From assembly GCA_001028815.1 (NCBI GenBank), contig LDJB01000001.1, positions 577,634 through 641,633 of the forward strand: a stretch of 64,000 nt of DNA, in the 5' to 3' direction. The DNA is from Peptococcaceae bacterium 1109. GTDB lineage: Bacteria > Bacillota > Limnochordia > Darwinibacteriales > Darwinibacteriaceae. The notes beneath the pieces were generated by a model. That model was not told where the DNA came from. It was given only the letters and a program-made list of their open reading frames with translations, and searched no databases. Numbering within the stretch: the stretch's first letter is position 1; each line of letters starts with the position of its first letter. Made by a program: the position numbers and the translations under genes. This document shows positions 1-7,539 of this stretch, one piece after another.

Positions 1-368
1 ACCCGGCGCAGGTTTAGGCGGAGGAAGGCATATTTCAGCATGGTTTCCACTGCGTCAGTCCCGAGGCCGCGGTTCCAAAGGTCTTTACGTCCGATGCGGA
101 TCCGGAGTTCTGCATCTCCGCTCCGCCAAGCGATATGATCTAGTTCAATATCGCCAATGAGCTGATTTTCAAAGATGATGCCGAAGTACTTCCGGTAGCG
201 ATCGCCGGCGATGTCCCTCAGCCATTCCTCCCCCTCTGCAATGCTTTGGGGGTAGTCTCCATCTGCAAGCAGGCTGATTTCCTCATCGCTGCCCCACAGT
301 ATGATTTGGGGTAGGTCGTGGGATTGGATGGGCCGCAGAGATACCTTCTCACCGCGTAAGTTTGACAT
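1..368 (-). CDS. GNAT family N-acetyltransferase, C-terminus cut by window edge
   Basis: About 122 residues are visible, from an ATG at 368 preceded by AAGGAG; the rest lies beyond base 1. The protein opens MSNLRGEKVSLRPIQ, the usual first strand of RimJ/RimL-type acetyltransferases. Near residues 95-105 it has WNRGLGTDA, matching the acetyl-CoA pyrophosphate-binding motif (R/QxxGxG/A). The family moves an acetyl group from acetyl-CoA to an amine, for example a ribosomal protein N-terminus or a small molecule; the substrate cannot be told here. It is last in line behind the PHP gene, 113 bases downstream. The family call is firm, the substrate unknown. Confidence 0.8.
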   Translation of the reverse strand, partial: MSNLRGEKVSLRPIQSHDLPQIILWGSDEEISLLADGDYPQSIAEGEEWLRDIAGDRYRKYFGIIFENQLIGDIELDHIAWRSGDAELRIRIGRKDLWNRGLGTDAVETMLKYAFLRLNLRR

Positions 369-481
369 GTTGCTACAGCTCCTTCAGTTGGGGTCGTCGA
401 ACAGTGCTGTCATAGGCGGGCAAGTTCTCTTGCCTATTTCGAGATCAGCAATCTATACCCTGCAAGGAATTCCTTCCTGTT
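369..481. other. 113-bp intergenic spacer with small dyads
   Basis: This gap between the PHP gene and the GNAT gene holds a perfect 6-bp stem with a 4-base loop (419-424 with 429-434) and a 12-bp palindrome AAGGAATTCCTT at 464-475. Neither is followed by a T-run on the minus strand, so neither looks like an intrinsic terminator. I see no convincing -35/-10 pair. Confidence 0.4.
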
Positions 482-1300
482 CTATGCCTGTTTCCGCTCT
501 CTGAGGGCCTCAACCCAACTGATTGGAATGGTGTACTCCCCGAGGAAAAACGCATCCTTGCCCCCAGGCCCGTGGCAGTCAGAACCGCCGCTGGGGAGGA
601 GTTTCAGTTCTTGAGCCAATTCTTGGAAGTAGGCTACTTGCTGAGGAGTATGGGACGAGTGAACCACTTCCATCCCCACTAACGGTGAACGGGCTAGGCG
701 GTGCACTAGACTGAGATCGCCGAGAAGCCCCGGATGTGCTAGGACTGGCACTCCCTGGCACGCTATGATAAGCTCAATGGCTTCCTCTGGGTGCATCTTC
801 GGGCGGGGAACGTACGCCGGCCGCCCTGCACCGATCCATTCCTCGAAGGCTTGGTGCTTTGTTTTCACATACCCTGCCCGCTGCATTGCCGTGGCAATGT
901 GGCTGCGGCTCACCACCTCCCGGGGAGTGTGACGCAGCACGTCGTCGAATGAGATCATGATGCCCTGTTTGTTCAGGCGGGCTATGATGCGCTGTGCGCG
1001 GTGAATGCGGTACTCCCGCATAGTGGTGATGTATTCTTTCAGGCTAGGATGTTCTTGGTTGATCCAATACCCCAGAATGTGCACCTCTTCGGTGCTCCCC
1101 ACGCTTGTGCTGATTTCAATGCCTGGGACAACTTCTACCCCCTCGGGAGCATAGCGCAGGGCCGCAGGAATTGCCGCCACCGTATCGTGATCGGTAACGG
1201 CAATGATGCTGATTCCCCGGGCTTTAGCTTCTACACCAATTTCTTGCGGATGCCATGTTCCATCTGATTCCGTTGTGTGAATATGTAAGTCTGCTTTCAT
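482..1300 (-). CDS. PHP domain metal-dependent phosphoesterase (YciV/TrpH-like)
   Basis: This 272-residue protein carries the metal ligands of the PHP superfamily: DLHIH at residues 4-8, TDHD near 36-39, a Glu near 62 (PGIEIS), LAHPG near 190 and GGSDCHG near 238. Length and motif order fit stand-alone PHP enzymes such as E. coli YciV (RNase AM) and 3',5'-nucleotide bisphosphate phosphatases, which bind a trinuclear metal centre in the cytoplasm. The exact substrate (RNA 5' end, pAp or other phosphoester) is not shown by sequence. The ATG at 1300 has AAGGA about nine bases upstream. It follows sigF by 11 bases, so it may be co-transcribed, though its role is probably unrelated to sporulation. 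Confidence 0.85.
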   Translation of the reverse strand: MKADLHIHTTESDGTWHPQEIGVEAKARGISIIAVTDHDTVAAIPAALRYAPEGVEVVPGIEISTSVGSTEEVHILGYWINQEHPSLKEYITTMREYRIHRAQRIIARLNKQGIMISFDDVLRHTPREVVSRSHIATAMQRAGYVKTKHQAFEEWIGAGRPAYVPRPKMHPEEAIELIIACQGVPVLAHPGLLGDLSLVHRLARSPLVGMEVVHSSHTPQQVAYFQELAQELKLLPSGGSDCHGPGGKDAFFLGEYTIPISWVEALRERKQA

Positions 1301-1311
1301 TGTATCAATCC

Positions 1312-2007
1312 TTAAAGATGATGGCGCAGTTCTGCCACGATACGCTTTTCGATGCGGGAAACCTGAGCTTGGGATATGCCCAGCAGCTCCGCGACCTCAG
1401 TTTGGCTTTTTTCCGCGAAATAGCGCAGCAGGATTAGCTTCCGCTCATTAGGCTCCAGGCTCTCTAGGGCAGTGCGCAGAGCCAGCTTCTCATCGCTGGC
1501 GGGAGCTGGGAGGACGTGCTCTAGGCGGACGTCATCATCGTCCTCACCCATGCTTTCCTGGAGTGAGCGGACAGGTGAAACTGCATCTAGGGCAGTAACC
1601 AACTCTTCTACAGAGACTTGGAGATGTTCAGCCAGTTCCTGAACGGTAGGGCTCCTGCCCAACTCATGGCTTAACTGGTCTTTCGCGGCCATTGCCTTAA
1701 TGGCCAGCTCCCTTACGGAACGGGTTACGTGAATGGGAGCATCCTCACGTATGTAACGCTTAATCTCCCCGATAATCTTTGGCACCGCGTAAGTGGAAAA
1801 CTGCACATCGTAGCTTAGATCAAACCCCAAAATGGCTTTAAGAAGGCCCAAGGAGCCAACCTGAAATAGGTCATCGTAGTCAAAACCGCGGCTAAGAAAA
1901 CGCCTTACAACGCTTTTTACCAGCGGCAGGTTTTTCTCTACCAGCCGGGTCCGCGCGGTCATATCCCCCGCTTGGGCTCGGCGGATCAACTCCCGGGTTT
2001 GTTCCAT
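1312..2007 (-). CDS. sigF: RNA polymerase sporulation sigma factor SigF
   Basis: Sigma-70 family factor of 231 residues, close to B. subtilis SigF. Region 2 (YDDLFQVGSLGLLKA, about 44-58) is the core-binding and -10 segment. A region 4.2 helix-turn-helix (SQTEVAELLGISQAQVSRIE, about 200-219) would read the -35. SigF is the first forespore-specific sigma factor and is held inactive by SpoIIAB until SpoIIAA frees it. Its place directly behind spoIIAA and spoIIAB settles the assignment among the closely related SigF, SigG and SigB. Stop and start of neighbouring genes are 6 bases apart, so it is the third gene of the operon. Confidence 0.96.
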   Translation of the reverse strand: MEQTRELIRRAQAGDMTARTRLVEKNLPLVKSVVRRFLSRGFDYDDLFQVGSLGLLKAILGFDLSYDVQFSTYAVPKIIGEIKRYIREDAPIHVTRSVRELAIKAMAAKDQLSHELGRSPTVQELAEHLQVSVEELVTALDAVSPVRSLQESMGEDDDDVRLEHVLPAPASDEKLALRTALESLEPNERKLILLRYFAEKSQTEVAELLGISQAQVSRIEKRIVAELRHHL

Positions 2008-2013
2008 AGAGCA

Positions 2014-2442
2014 TCACCCTAGCTGCCGCTCGGGGATGTTCTTTACCATAACCACTTTGGTGCCCACGTTCACTTCCGAATAGAGGCGCAGCTCATCCAT
2101 GCATTCTCCCATAAATGTCAAGCCCAGGCCCATGCGCTCTTCTGGAAGGGTGGTGTAGCCAGTTTCCTGCGCGGTGGCGATGTCGGGAATACCGTGGCCG
2201 AAGTCTTCTACTATGATCTCCAGCCGTGGCCCTTCATAGGATGCTTCCACTACTACATTGCCTGACTTTTCCCGGTAGCCGTGGACCACGCAGTTTGACA
2301 CCGCTTCTGATACAGCCACCTTGATGTCTTCCAGTTCATCTAGGGTAATATCTAGTTGGGCCGCGAAGTGGGCAATAGCCGCTCGGGCAAAGCCAACGTT
2401 AACGGATGTGCCGGGAAACTCTATCTTGATCCAGTTTTTCAT
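2014..2442 (-). CDS. spoIIAB: Anti-sigma F factor and serine kinase SpoIIAB
   Basis: GHKL-fold kinase that binds SigF and phosphorylates SpoIIAA. Visible ATP-site parts are the N-box (SEAVSNCVVHGY, about 45-56), the G1 box (EDFGHGI, about 79-85) and the G2 lid (RMGLGL, about 103-108). I prefer the ATG at 2442 (MKNWIKIEF), 8 bases from AGGAGG, over the ATG at 2448, which is too near the ribosome-binding site; the protein is then 142 residues, like the B. subtilis homologue. It lies between spoIIAA and sigF with very short gaps, which supports balanced expression of the partner-switching trio. Confidence 0.96.
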   Translation of the reverse strand: MKNWIKIEFPGTSVNVGFARAAIAHFAAQLDITLDELEDIKVAVSEAVSNCVVHGYREKSGNVVVEASYEGPRLEIIVEDFGHGIPDIATAQETGYTTLPEERMGLGLTFMGECMDELRLYSEVNVGTKVVMVKNIPERQLG

Positions 2443-2454
2443 AGCCATCCCCTC

Positions 2455-2796
2455 CTACACTCGCTCAAGGGCTTCCTTGGTGGAGTCCACAAATCCCGCG
2501 ATGCGGTGCATGCCGGAAAGGCGCAGAACCCTTTGAATGTGCGGGTTTGCCTTGACGAAGAACAGCTTGCCTCCCCGAGCTTGAACAGCGCGATAGCGCC
2601 CCAAGATGACTCCCAGGCCGGAACTGTCAATGAAAGTGAGGTCTTTCACGTCCAGTACGAGGTGTTTCACATGAGGGTGCCCTTCCAGTGTTCGTTCTAG
2701 GGCATCTTTCAACTGCGGGCACGTGTGCAGATCTAGATCGCCATCGAGCGCGGCGACTAGTGCTTGTCCAATCACATCGATGCTGAATCGCACCAT
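2455..2796 (-). CDS. spoIIAA: Anti-sigma F factor antagonist SpoIIAA
   Basis: STAS-domain protein of 113 residues that, when unphosphorylated, binds SpoIIAB and releases SigF. The switch segment FIDSSGLGVILGRY contains the phospho-acceptor serine: counting from the ATG at 2796 the two serines are residues 58 and 59, matching the known Ser58 site of B. subtilis. A TTG at 2808 would add four residues, but those codons overlap the purine-rich GGGGGGAGA that serves as ribosome-binding site, so 2796 is preferred. First gene of the spoIIA operon, with a candidate sigma-H promoter just upstream. Confidence 0.95.
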   Translation of the reverse strand: MVRFSIDVIGQALVAALDGDLDLHTCPQLKDALERTLEGHPHVKHLVLDVKDLTFIDSSGLGVILGRYRAVQARGGKLFFVKANPHIQRVLRLSGMHRIAGFVDSTKEALERV

Positions 2797-2827
2797 TCTC
2801 CCCCCCAATTTGCGGCAGTTTAGTGAA

Positions 2828-2857
2828 AATTTCGGGTTTCATAGCGATTTTACCTGC
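2828..2857 (-). promoter_or_regulatory. Candidate sigma-H promoter of the spoIIA operon
   Basis: On the minus strand GCAGGTAAA (2849-2857) lies 12 bases before CCCGAAA (2830-2836). This resembles the sigma-H consensus RnAGGAwWW - 11 to 12 - RnnGAAT, with a mismatch at the fifth -35 consensus position and two in the -10. In B. subtilis the spoIIA operon is transcribed by sigma-H from this position. The match is by eye and not scored. Confidence 0.45.
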
Positions 2858-2882
2858 TACCTGTGAAAAAAAGGACGACCTT

Positions 2883-4046
2883 CTAGAAGGCCGCTTCGGC
2901 TAACTCCCTAATGGTGCGGTTCGTCAGGCTCCAAAAACCCGCCCGGCCCACCGTGGACGGGGCCACAAGGGGCGCGGCTGCTAGAGTCTCATTGTCGAGG
3001 AGCGCGTAGAGGGTCCCTACTTCCGTGCCTGGTTCTAAGGGTGCCCGTAAGGTTTGGGCAAGATCAGCTTCCAGGCGGATTTCTCCCTCCCTTCCCCGCT
3101 CCACGGTGACAGTGAAATCCTCGCCCAGGGCAGCTTCAACTTGGTGGGGGCTGCCGTTCCACACATAGATGCTGCCAAAAGCTTGCCCTTTGGCTGCCGC
3201 GAGGTAGCTGTGGTAGCGCCTGAAGCCGTAATCCAAAAGGGCCCGCACATCCTCTTCCCGGGCCGCTTCGCTGGGGCTGCCTAGCACTACAGCAATCAGG
3301 CGTAGGCCATCCCGCACCGCAGTGGCGGCCATACAATAGCCAGCGGCGGTGGTAAACCCAGTCTTGATCCCATCGACTCCGCTGTAGCGGCGGAGCAGTT
3401 TGTTGCTGTTCCACAGCACCGGGATGCGGGTTGTAGATTTGCGCATGGTGTATTCGTAGGTTGAAACGTAGTCCATCATGCCCGGGACGGACAAGACGTG
3501 ACGGGCAAGGGTTGCCGCATCGCGGGCGGTCATGGTGTGTTCTGGGCCATTTTCCGGGGGCAGGCCTGTAGAATTAAGAAAGTGGCTGTTGGCGAGGCCT
3601 AGCTCCTGAGCGCGCTGGTTCATACGGGCAACGAAGTCAAGCTCGGAGCCAGCGACGTACTCAGCTACTGCCACAGCGGCATCATTAGCAGAACCTACAG
3701 CGATGGCATAGAGCAGTTCTTCGAGAGTCATCTGCTCCCCTGCCTCCAACCAGATGCGGCTGCCTCGCTTCGAAGCGGCATACTCACTCGCTGTGATAAT
3801 ATCGCTTAGAGCGAGCTCGCCTCGCTCGACTGCCTCAAGCACAAGCGTGAGGGTCATCATCTTAGTGAGGCTGGCCACTGGCAAGGGAACCTCGCTGTTT
3901 TCCTCGTAAAGGATGCTGCCGGAGCTAGCGTCCATGAGCACTGCAGCCTGAGCCTTGAGCTCCAGAGCGTGCGCTTCGGCGGCCACAATCCCCAAGATAA
4001 TCATGGCAAGGCACAGACCGAGGGCGCAAAGGCCTTTGGTGTTCAC
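2883..4046 (-). CDS. dacF: D-alanyl-D-alanine carboxypeptidase DacF (penicillin-binding protein)
   Basis: Serine-type low-molecular-weight penicillin-binding protein of 387 residues that trims the terminal D-Ala from peptidoglycan stem peptides. The three active-site motifs are present: SLTK (59-62), SAN (119-121) and KTG (228-230). A signal peptide spans about residues 1-27, and a PBP5-type C-terminal beta domain follows. The GTG start at 4046 has GGGGGAG upstream. It sits just ahead of spoIIAA, as dacF does in B. subtilis, where the enzyme acts in the forespore to shape cortex peptidoglycan. The 3' end is followed by a T-run but only a weak hairpin, so readthrough into spoIIA is possible. 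Confidence 0.93.
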   Translation of the reverse strand: MNTKGLCALGLCLAMIILGIVAAEAHALELKAQAAVLMDASSGSILYEENSEVPLPVASLTKMMTLTLVLEAVERGELALSDIITASEYAASKRGSRIWLEAGEQMTLEELLYAIAVGSANDAAVAVAEYVAGSELDFVARMNQRAQELGLANSHFLNSTGLPPENGPEHTMTARDAATLARHVLSVPGMMDYVSTYEYTMRKSTTRIPVLWNSNKLLRRYSGVDGIKTGFTTAAGYCMAATAVRDGLRLIAVVLGSPSEAAREEDVRALLDYGFRRYHSYLAAAKGQAFGSIYVWNGSPHQVEAALGEDFTVTVERGREGEIRLEADLAQTLRAPLEPGTEVGTLYALLDNETLAAAPLVAPSTVGRAGFWSLTNRTIRELAEAAF

Positions 4047-4075
4047 AACACACTCCCCCTTCCCTTACAATGCAT

Positions 4076-4094
4076 ATGGGGCCAAAGGCCCCAT
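4076..4094. repeat. 8-bp perfect inverted repeat before dacF
   Basis: ATGGGGCC (4076-4083) and GGCCCCAT (4087-4094) form a perfect stem with a 3-base loop between deoB and dacF. No T-run follows on the minus strand, so it is not a standard terminator for deoB. It overlaps the last bases of the candidate dacF -10 box and would cover the transcription start, so it could be an operator or a 5' mRNA hairpin. Confidence 0.5.
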
Positions 4095-4120
4095 TATACA
4101 TCGTGGGAAGGGATTGTGTA
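4093..4120 (-). promoter_or_regulatory. Candidate vegetative promoter of dacF
   Basis: A perfect -10 TATAAT (4093-4098) is preceded, after 16 bases, by TACACA (4115-4120), four of six matches to the sigma-A -35. It lies about 50 bases upstream of the dacF GTG and overlaps an inverted repeat. I could not find a clearer sigma-F type promoter, which would be expected for forespore expression. Confidence 0.45.
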
Positions 4121-4129
4121 CTTAGCAGC

Positions 4130-5299
4130 TTAGCCCTTGACAATGTGTGCAAAGCTGCGGCCGGATGATGTGAAGCTTACGCCGAAGAGGTCTGCAATGG
4201 TCTGGGCTGTGTCAGCAAAGGTTTCCCTGATCCCGAGGTTTTCTGGCTCCACCTGGTCGCCAGTGACGAGGATGGGCACATACTCCCTGGAGTGGTCTGT
4301 ACTTGCCGTGGTGGGATCGCAGCCGTGATCTGCCAAGATGATCAGCACATCTTTGGGCCGCAGTTCCCTGAGCACTTCTGGAAGGCGTTGGTCAAACTCT
4401 TCGAGCCCCTGGGCATAACCCTGGGCGTTGTTGCGATGCCCCCACAGCATATCGAAGTCGACGCAGTTGGCAAAAATGAGGCAGGACTCGTTCTTAGTGC
4501 GCATGTGGTGGATGGTCCCATCCACTGTGGCGTGGTTGTTCTTCGTGGGTATGCCCTCCGTGATTCCCTTTGCTGCGAAGATATCCATGATCTTGCCCAC
4601 ACTGTACACGGGGATGCCGTTGTCCACAAGGACATCTAGAATGGTGGGGGCAGGAGGTTCCAGGCTGAAGTCCTTGCGGTTGGCCGTGCGGACAAAGTTG
4701 CCTGGCTCACCTAGGAAAGGCCTGGCGATCACCCGCCCTACCCCATGGTCTCCCTGCAAGAGGTTCCGGGCAATCCGGCACCATTCATACAGTGTTTCCA
4801 GTGGGACCACTTCTTCGTGGGCCGCGATTTGAAACACACTGTCTGCGGAGGTATAGACTATTGGGTATCCGGTCTTGACATGGTCTTCTCCCAGTTCTGC
4901 GATGATCTCTGTCCCAGAGGCGGGGTAGTTACCCAGGGCCTTGCGGCCGATGGCGGCCTCAAAGGCTTCCATGACCTCAGGTGGAAAGCCGTTGGGGTAT
5001 GTGGGGAATGGCTTGTCCAGGATTAGGCCAGCTATTTCCCAGTGGCCCGTGGTGGTATCCTTCCCCGCTGACTGTTCAGCCATTTTTCCCCAGGCCGCCT
5101 CAGGCGCGCTTGTAGGCGGCACTCCCTCAACGGGGATGATGTTTCCTAGCCCCAGTCTCCCCAAGTTCGGAAGGTTCAATCCCCCTACTGCTCGAGCCAG
5201 GTTCCCTAATGTATTACTGCCAGTATCGCCGTATAGTGCTGCATCGGGCAGCTCTCCTACCCCGACGCTGTCCAATACAATCATAATCACTCTTCTCAT
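4130..5299 (-). CDS. deoB: Phosphopentomutase
   Basis: Alkaline-phosphatase superfamily enzyme that interconverts ribose-1-phosphate or 2-deoxyribose-1-phosphate with the 5-phosphate, using two Mn ions, in nucleoside salvage. The 389-residue length is typical. It shows the N-terminal metal site ([14 protein letters not shown], Asp10), the phosphorylated threonine segment KDTTTGHWE (about 80-88) and late metal ligands ([19 protein letters not shown]). The ATG at 5299 has GGAGG 10 bases upstream. It follows xerD by two bases, in the order seen around spoIIA in B. subtilis, where the gene is called drm. Confidence 0.96.
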   Translation of the reverse strand: MRRVIMIVLDSVGVGELPDAALYGDTGSNTLGNLARAVGGLNLPNLGRLGLGNIIPVEGVPPTSAPEAAWGKMAEQSAGKDTTTGHWEIAGLILDKPFPTYPNGFPPEVMEAFEAAIGRKALGNYPASGTEIIAELGEDHVKTGYPIVYTSADSVFQIAAHEEVVPLETLYEWCRIARNLLQGDHGVGRVIARPFLGEPGNFVRTANRKDFSLEPPAPTILDVLVDNGIPVYSVGKIMDIFAAKGITEGIPTKNNHATVDGTIHHMRTKNESCLIFANCVDFDMLWGHRNNAQGYAQGLEEFDQRLPEVLRELRPKDVLIILADHGCDPTTASTDHSREYVPILVTGDQVEPENLGIRETFADTAQTIADLFGVSFTSSGRSFAHIVKG

Positions 5300-5301
5300 G
5301 C

Positions 5302-6207
5302 TTAGGTTTCCTCCTTAAGAGCCCGGGGGTGCGTTTTTAGGTACACGTCCCGGAGATGGCTCTTGGTTAAGTGTGTATAAATCTGTGTTGTGGATATGTC
5401 CACATGGCCCAGCATCTCTTGGACAGCCCGCAGGTCAGCGCCGTTTTGCAGAAGGTGTGTGGCGAACGAATGGCGGAGAGTATGGGGTGAGATAGTCTGC
5501 TTGATGCCGCACTGCCGGGCATAGCGCTTCATGATCTTCCACACCGCCTGGCGCGTCAGGCGGCTGCCCCGGGCGTTGACAAACAACGCAGTTTCTCGGC
5601 GGTTCTTCACCATCTTGGGCCGGGATCTTTCCACATAGGCCTCCACCGCCGCAAGAGCCGCCCTCCCCAAGGGCACAATGCGCTCTTTATCCCCCTTGCC
5701 CAGGCAGCGCACATAGCCAAGGGGATCCACATCGCCCATGTTCAGCTGGACAAGTTCAGACACTCGGAGCCCCGCGCCGTAGAGGACTTCCAGCATGGCC
5801 CTGTCTCTGCAGTCGGTGTGTTTACTCATGCCTGGTGCGGACAAGAGCTTGTCCACTTCCTCGGGGCTGAGGACATCTGGAAGGGTCATGGATACCTTAG
5901 GGGATTCCAGGTCCGCGGCGGGATCCCGGCGGATGAAGTTTTCGTCCACTAGATATTGAAAGAAACCCCGGAGAGCGGCCAGCTTCCGGGCTCTCGTACG
6001 AGGGCTTAACTGGCTCCCGCCGATGTGAGCGAGAAATTCGAGGATATGGTGATGAGAGACCTCCGCGAGGGTGAGGTTTGCCTCTTTGCGGAACTGGGCA
6101 AATTGCTCCAAATCCTTACGGTAAGCCGCAATGGTGTTTTCCGAGAGGCCTCGCTCCACTTGTAAATAAGTTAGGTACTCCATGAGGACACGGTCAGATA
6201 CAGCCAT
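5302..6207 (-). CDS. xerD: Site-specific tyrosine recombinase XerD
   Basis: Tyrosine recombinase of 301 residues that, with XerC, resolves chromosome dimers at dif. From the ATG at 6207 (AGGAG eight bases upstream) the catalytic set is complete: Arg148, Lys172, His242, Arg245, His268 and the nucleophile Tyr277. The N-terminal SAM-like domain fills residues 1-100. The reading frame stays open upstream to 6303 inside spoIIM, but that extension has no homology and no ribosome-binding site. I call XerD rather than XerC from its neighbours (spoIIM upstream, deoB downstream), which match the B. subtilis xerD locus. Confidence 0.93.
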   Translation of the reverse strand: MAVSDRVLMEYLTYLQVERGLSENTIAAYRKDLEQFAQFRKEANLTLAEVSHHHILEFLAHIGGSQLSPRTRARKLAALRGFFQYLVDENFIRRDPAADLESPKVSMTLPDVLSPEEVDKLLSAPGMSKHTDCRDRAMLEVLYGAGLRVSELVQLNMGDVDPLGYVRCLGKGDKERIVPLGRAALAAVEAYVERSRPKMVKNRRETALFVNARGSRLTRQAVWKIMKRYARQCGIKQTISPHTLRHSFATHLLQNGADLRAVQEMLGHVDISTTQIYTHLTKSHLRDVYLKTHPRALKEET

Positions 6208-6217
6208 GTTACCGCTC

Positions 6218-6868
6218 CTAGGTGAGCAGCCCCTTGCTGAGCTGCACAAATACAGGCGTGATGTAAACCTCCACAACCGCGGCCAAGGCAAGGAGAGAGG
6301 CACTGACTAATGCCAGCCCAGTGGTGGTGGCAAACTGTCCATAGATGCTTTCTTTACCCAGACCGAGCAGGGTCTTCAGTGCGGAGGCGGAAAAACTCAA
6401 GGCGCCCCCTGCTGCGAGGATTATGGCAGGGACAGCCACCAGGTTGTGGGGGAGTACAGAACTAAGAGATAAGATCAAGCCTCTAACATAGAGCTCGTCA
6501 ATGATAAACCCAATAGTAAAGCCTAACACGAACCCCCGCAAGAAGACAATGCCCAAGACTACGGGGGCGCCGATCACAGTTAAGCCTAGCAGCCACATGA
6601 GTCCGGTTGTCTTGAGAATGCTGTCGGTGAGGCCTTGCCAGGCCAGCTCTCCCCGGTTTGCCACGGTAAGGGAGTTCTTAGCCAGAGTTGAAAGGACGCT
6701 GCTGACATAGTCAGCCAGATCAGCCCTTTGGGCCTGGGATAAGCTCTGCGTTGCCATTGCCCCAAATCCGATTCCTATTGCAAACAAGATGAGCAGAGCC
6801 GTGTACAGGGCTAAGTGGCGCAGAAAGAACTCTTTGGCCACCTCTCCCAGCTTCCCTACCGCGTACAT
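6218..6868 (-). CDS. spoIIM: Stage II sporulation protein M
   Basis: Integral membrane protein of 216 residues with about five hydrophobic helices, matching SpoIIM. With SpoIID and SpoIIP it forms the septal peptidoglycan-degrading complex that drives engulfment of the forespore. The start MYAVGKLGE at 6868, with AAGGGGG about seven bases upstream, is preferred over the ATG at 6898, which has a poor ribosome-binding site. Residues near the middle (GAPVVLGIVFLRGFVLGF) are a family hallmark. It lies directly ahead of xerD. Confidence 0.93.
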   Translation of the reverse strand: MYAVGKLGEVAKEFFLRHLALYTALLILFAIGIGFGAMATQSLSQAQRADLADYVSSVLSTLAKNSLTVANRGELAWQGLTDSILKTTGLMWLLGLTVIGAPVVLGIVFLRGFVLGFTIGFIIDELYVRGLILSLSSVLPHNLVAVPAIILAAGGALSFSASALKTLLGLGKESIYGQFATTTGLALVSASLLALAAVVEVYITPVFVQLSKGLLT

Positions 6869-6921
6869 CCACCTGCCCCCTTCCTTCCTACCTACCATAT
6901 CCTATGAGCGGACAAGGGGCG

Positions 6922-7539
6922 TTATACCAGGAGATGGGCTGTACTGTTGATGCAGTGCGCCTGCCAGGGGCATTTGCCCCGCCGAGGGTAAGAACTGAGG
7001 TGTGAGATCCCCAAGTTGTCCATACGCAGGCAATAAGACCTTTCTAGAGGTATTCCCAGTAGGGCCGCGATTAGAAGCCTCAAGGAGCCGCCGTGGGACA
7101 CAGCAGCCACGTTCTCCTTCGGATGACGCTCCTCCAGTTCATGGACAAAGTCCAGCAGGCGTTCTGCCACTTCCCCAGGGAGCTCGCCGCCGGGGACCCG
7201 TACGTTCATGTGATCCCGGAACCGGGCGGCAAACAGTTCTGGGTACCGGGCTTCCACTTCTGAACGAGTGAGGCCCTCCCATTCGCCGAAGTTGATCTCC
7301 CGAAGCCGCTTATCTTCGATAGGCGTAAGCCCATGGGGGCGGGCGATGGCCTTTGCAGTCAGTTTAGCCCGAAGGAGATCACTTGTGTAAACCACATGGA
7401 TCTTCATACGAGCAAGAAAGGCAGCGGTTTTTTCTGCTTGCGCAATGCCCAACTCAGAGAGGGGGCTGTCCTGCTGCCCTTGATAGCGTTGTTCTAGATT
7501 CCAGCTTGTTTCACCGTGGCGAATCAGCAACAGGTTCAT
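6922..7539 (-). CDS. Histidine phosphatase family protein (phosphoglycerate mutase/CobC-like)
   Basis: 205-residue member of the phosphoglycerate mutase branch of histidine phosphatases. It has the catalytic RHGE at 7-10 (His8 takes the phosphate), the acidic REINFGEWEG segment near 81-90 typical of CobC/alpha-ribazole phosphatase and broad-specificity PhoE enzymes, and the second His in SHGGS (His149). No cobalamin genes are nearby, so I do not assign cobC. It overlaps the stop of the EndoQ-like gene by four bases, so the two are translationally coupled. Confidence 0.85.
   Translation of the reverse strand: MNLLLIRHGETSWNLEQRYQGQQDSPLSELGIAQAEKTAAFLARMKIHVVYTSDLLRAKLTAKAIARPHGLTPIEDKRLREINFGEWEGLTRSEVEARYPELFAARFRDHMNVRVPGGELPGEVAERLLDFVHELEERHPKENVAAVSHGGSLRLLIAALLGIPLERSYCLRMDNLGISHLSSYPRRGKCPWQAHCINSTAHLLV

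Noticed and set aside
464-475. 12-bp palindrome AAGGAATTCCTT as an operator
   Set aside because: It occurs once in the gap with no promoter beside it that I can defend; a palindrome of this size can occur by chance in 64 kb.
5302-6303. XerD as part of an integrated element
   Set aside because: Its neighbours spoIIM and deoB match the ordinary chromosomal xerD locus, and no attachment repeats or phage genes are nearby.
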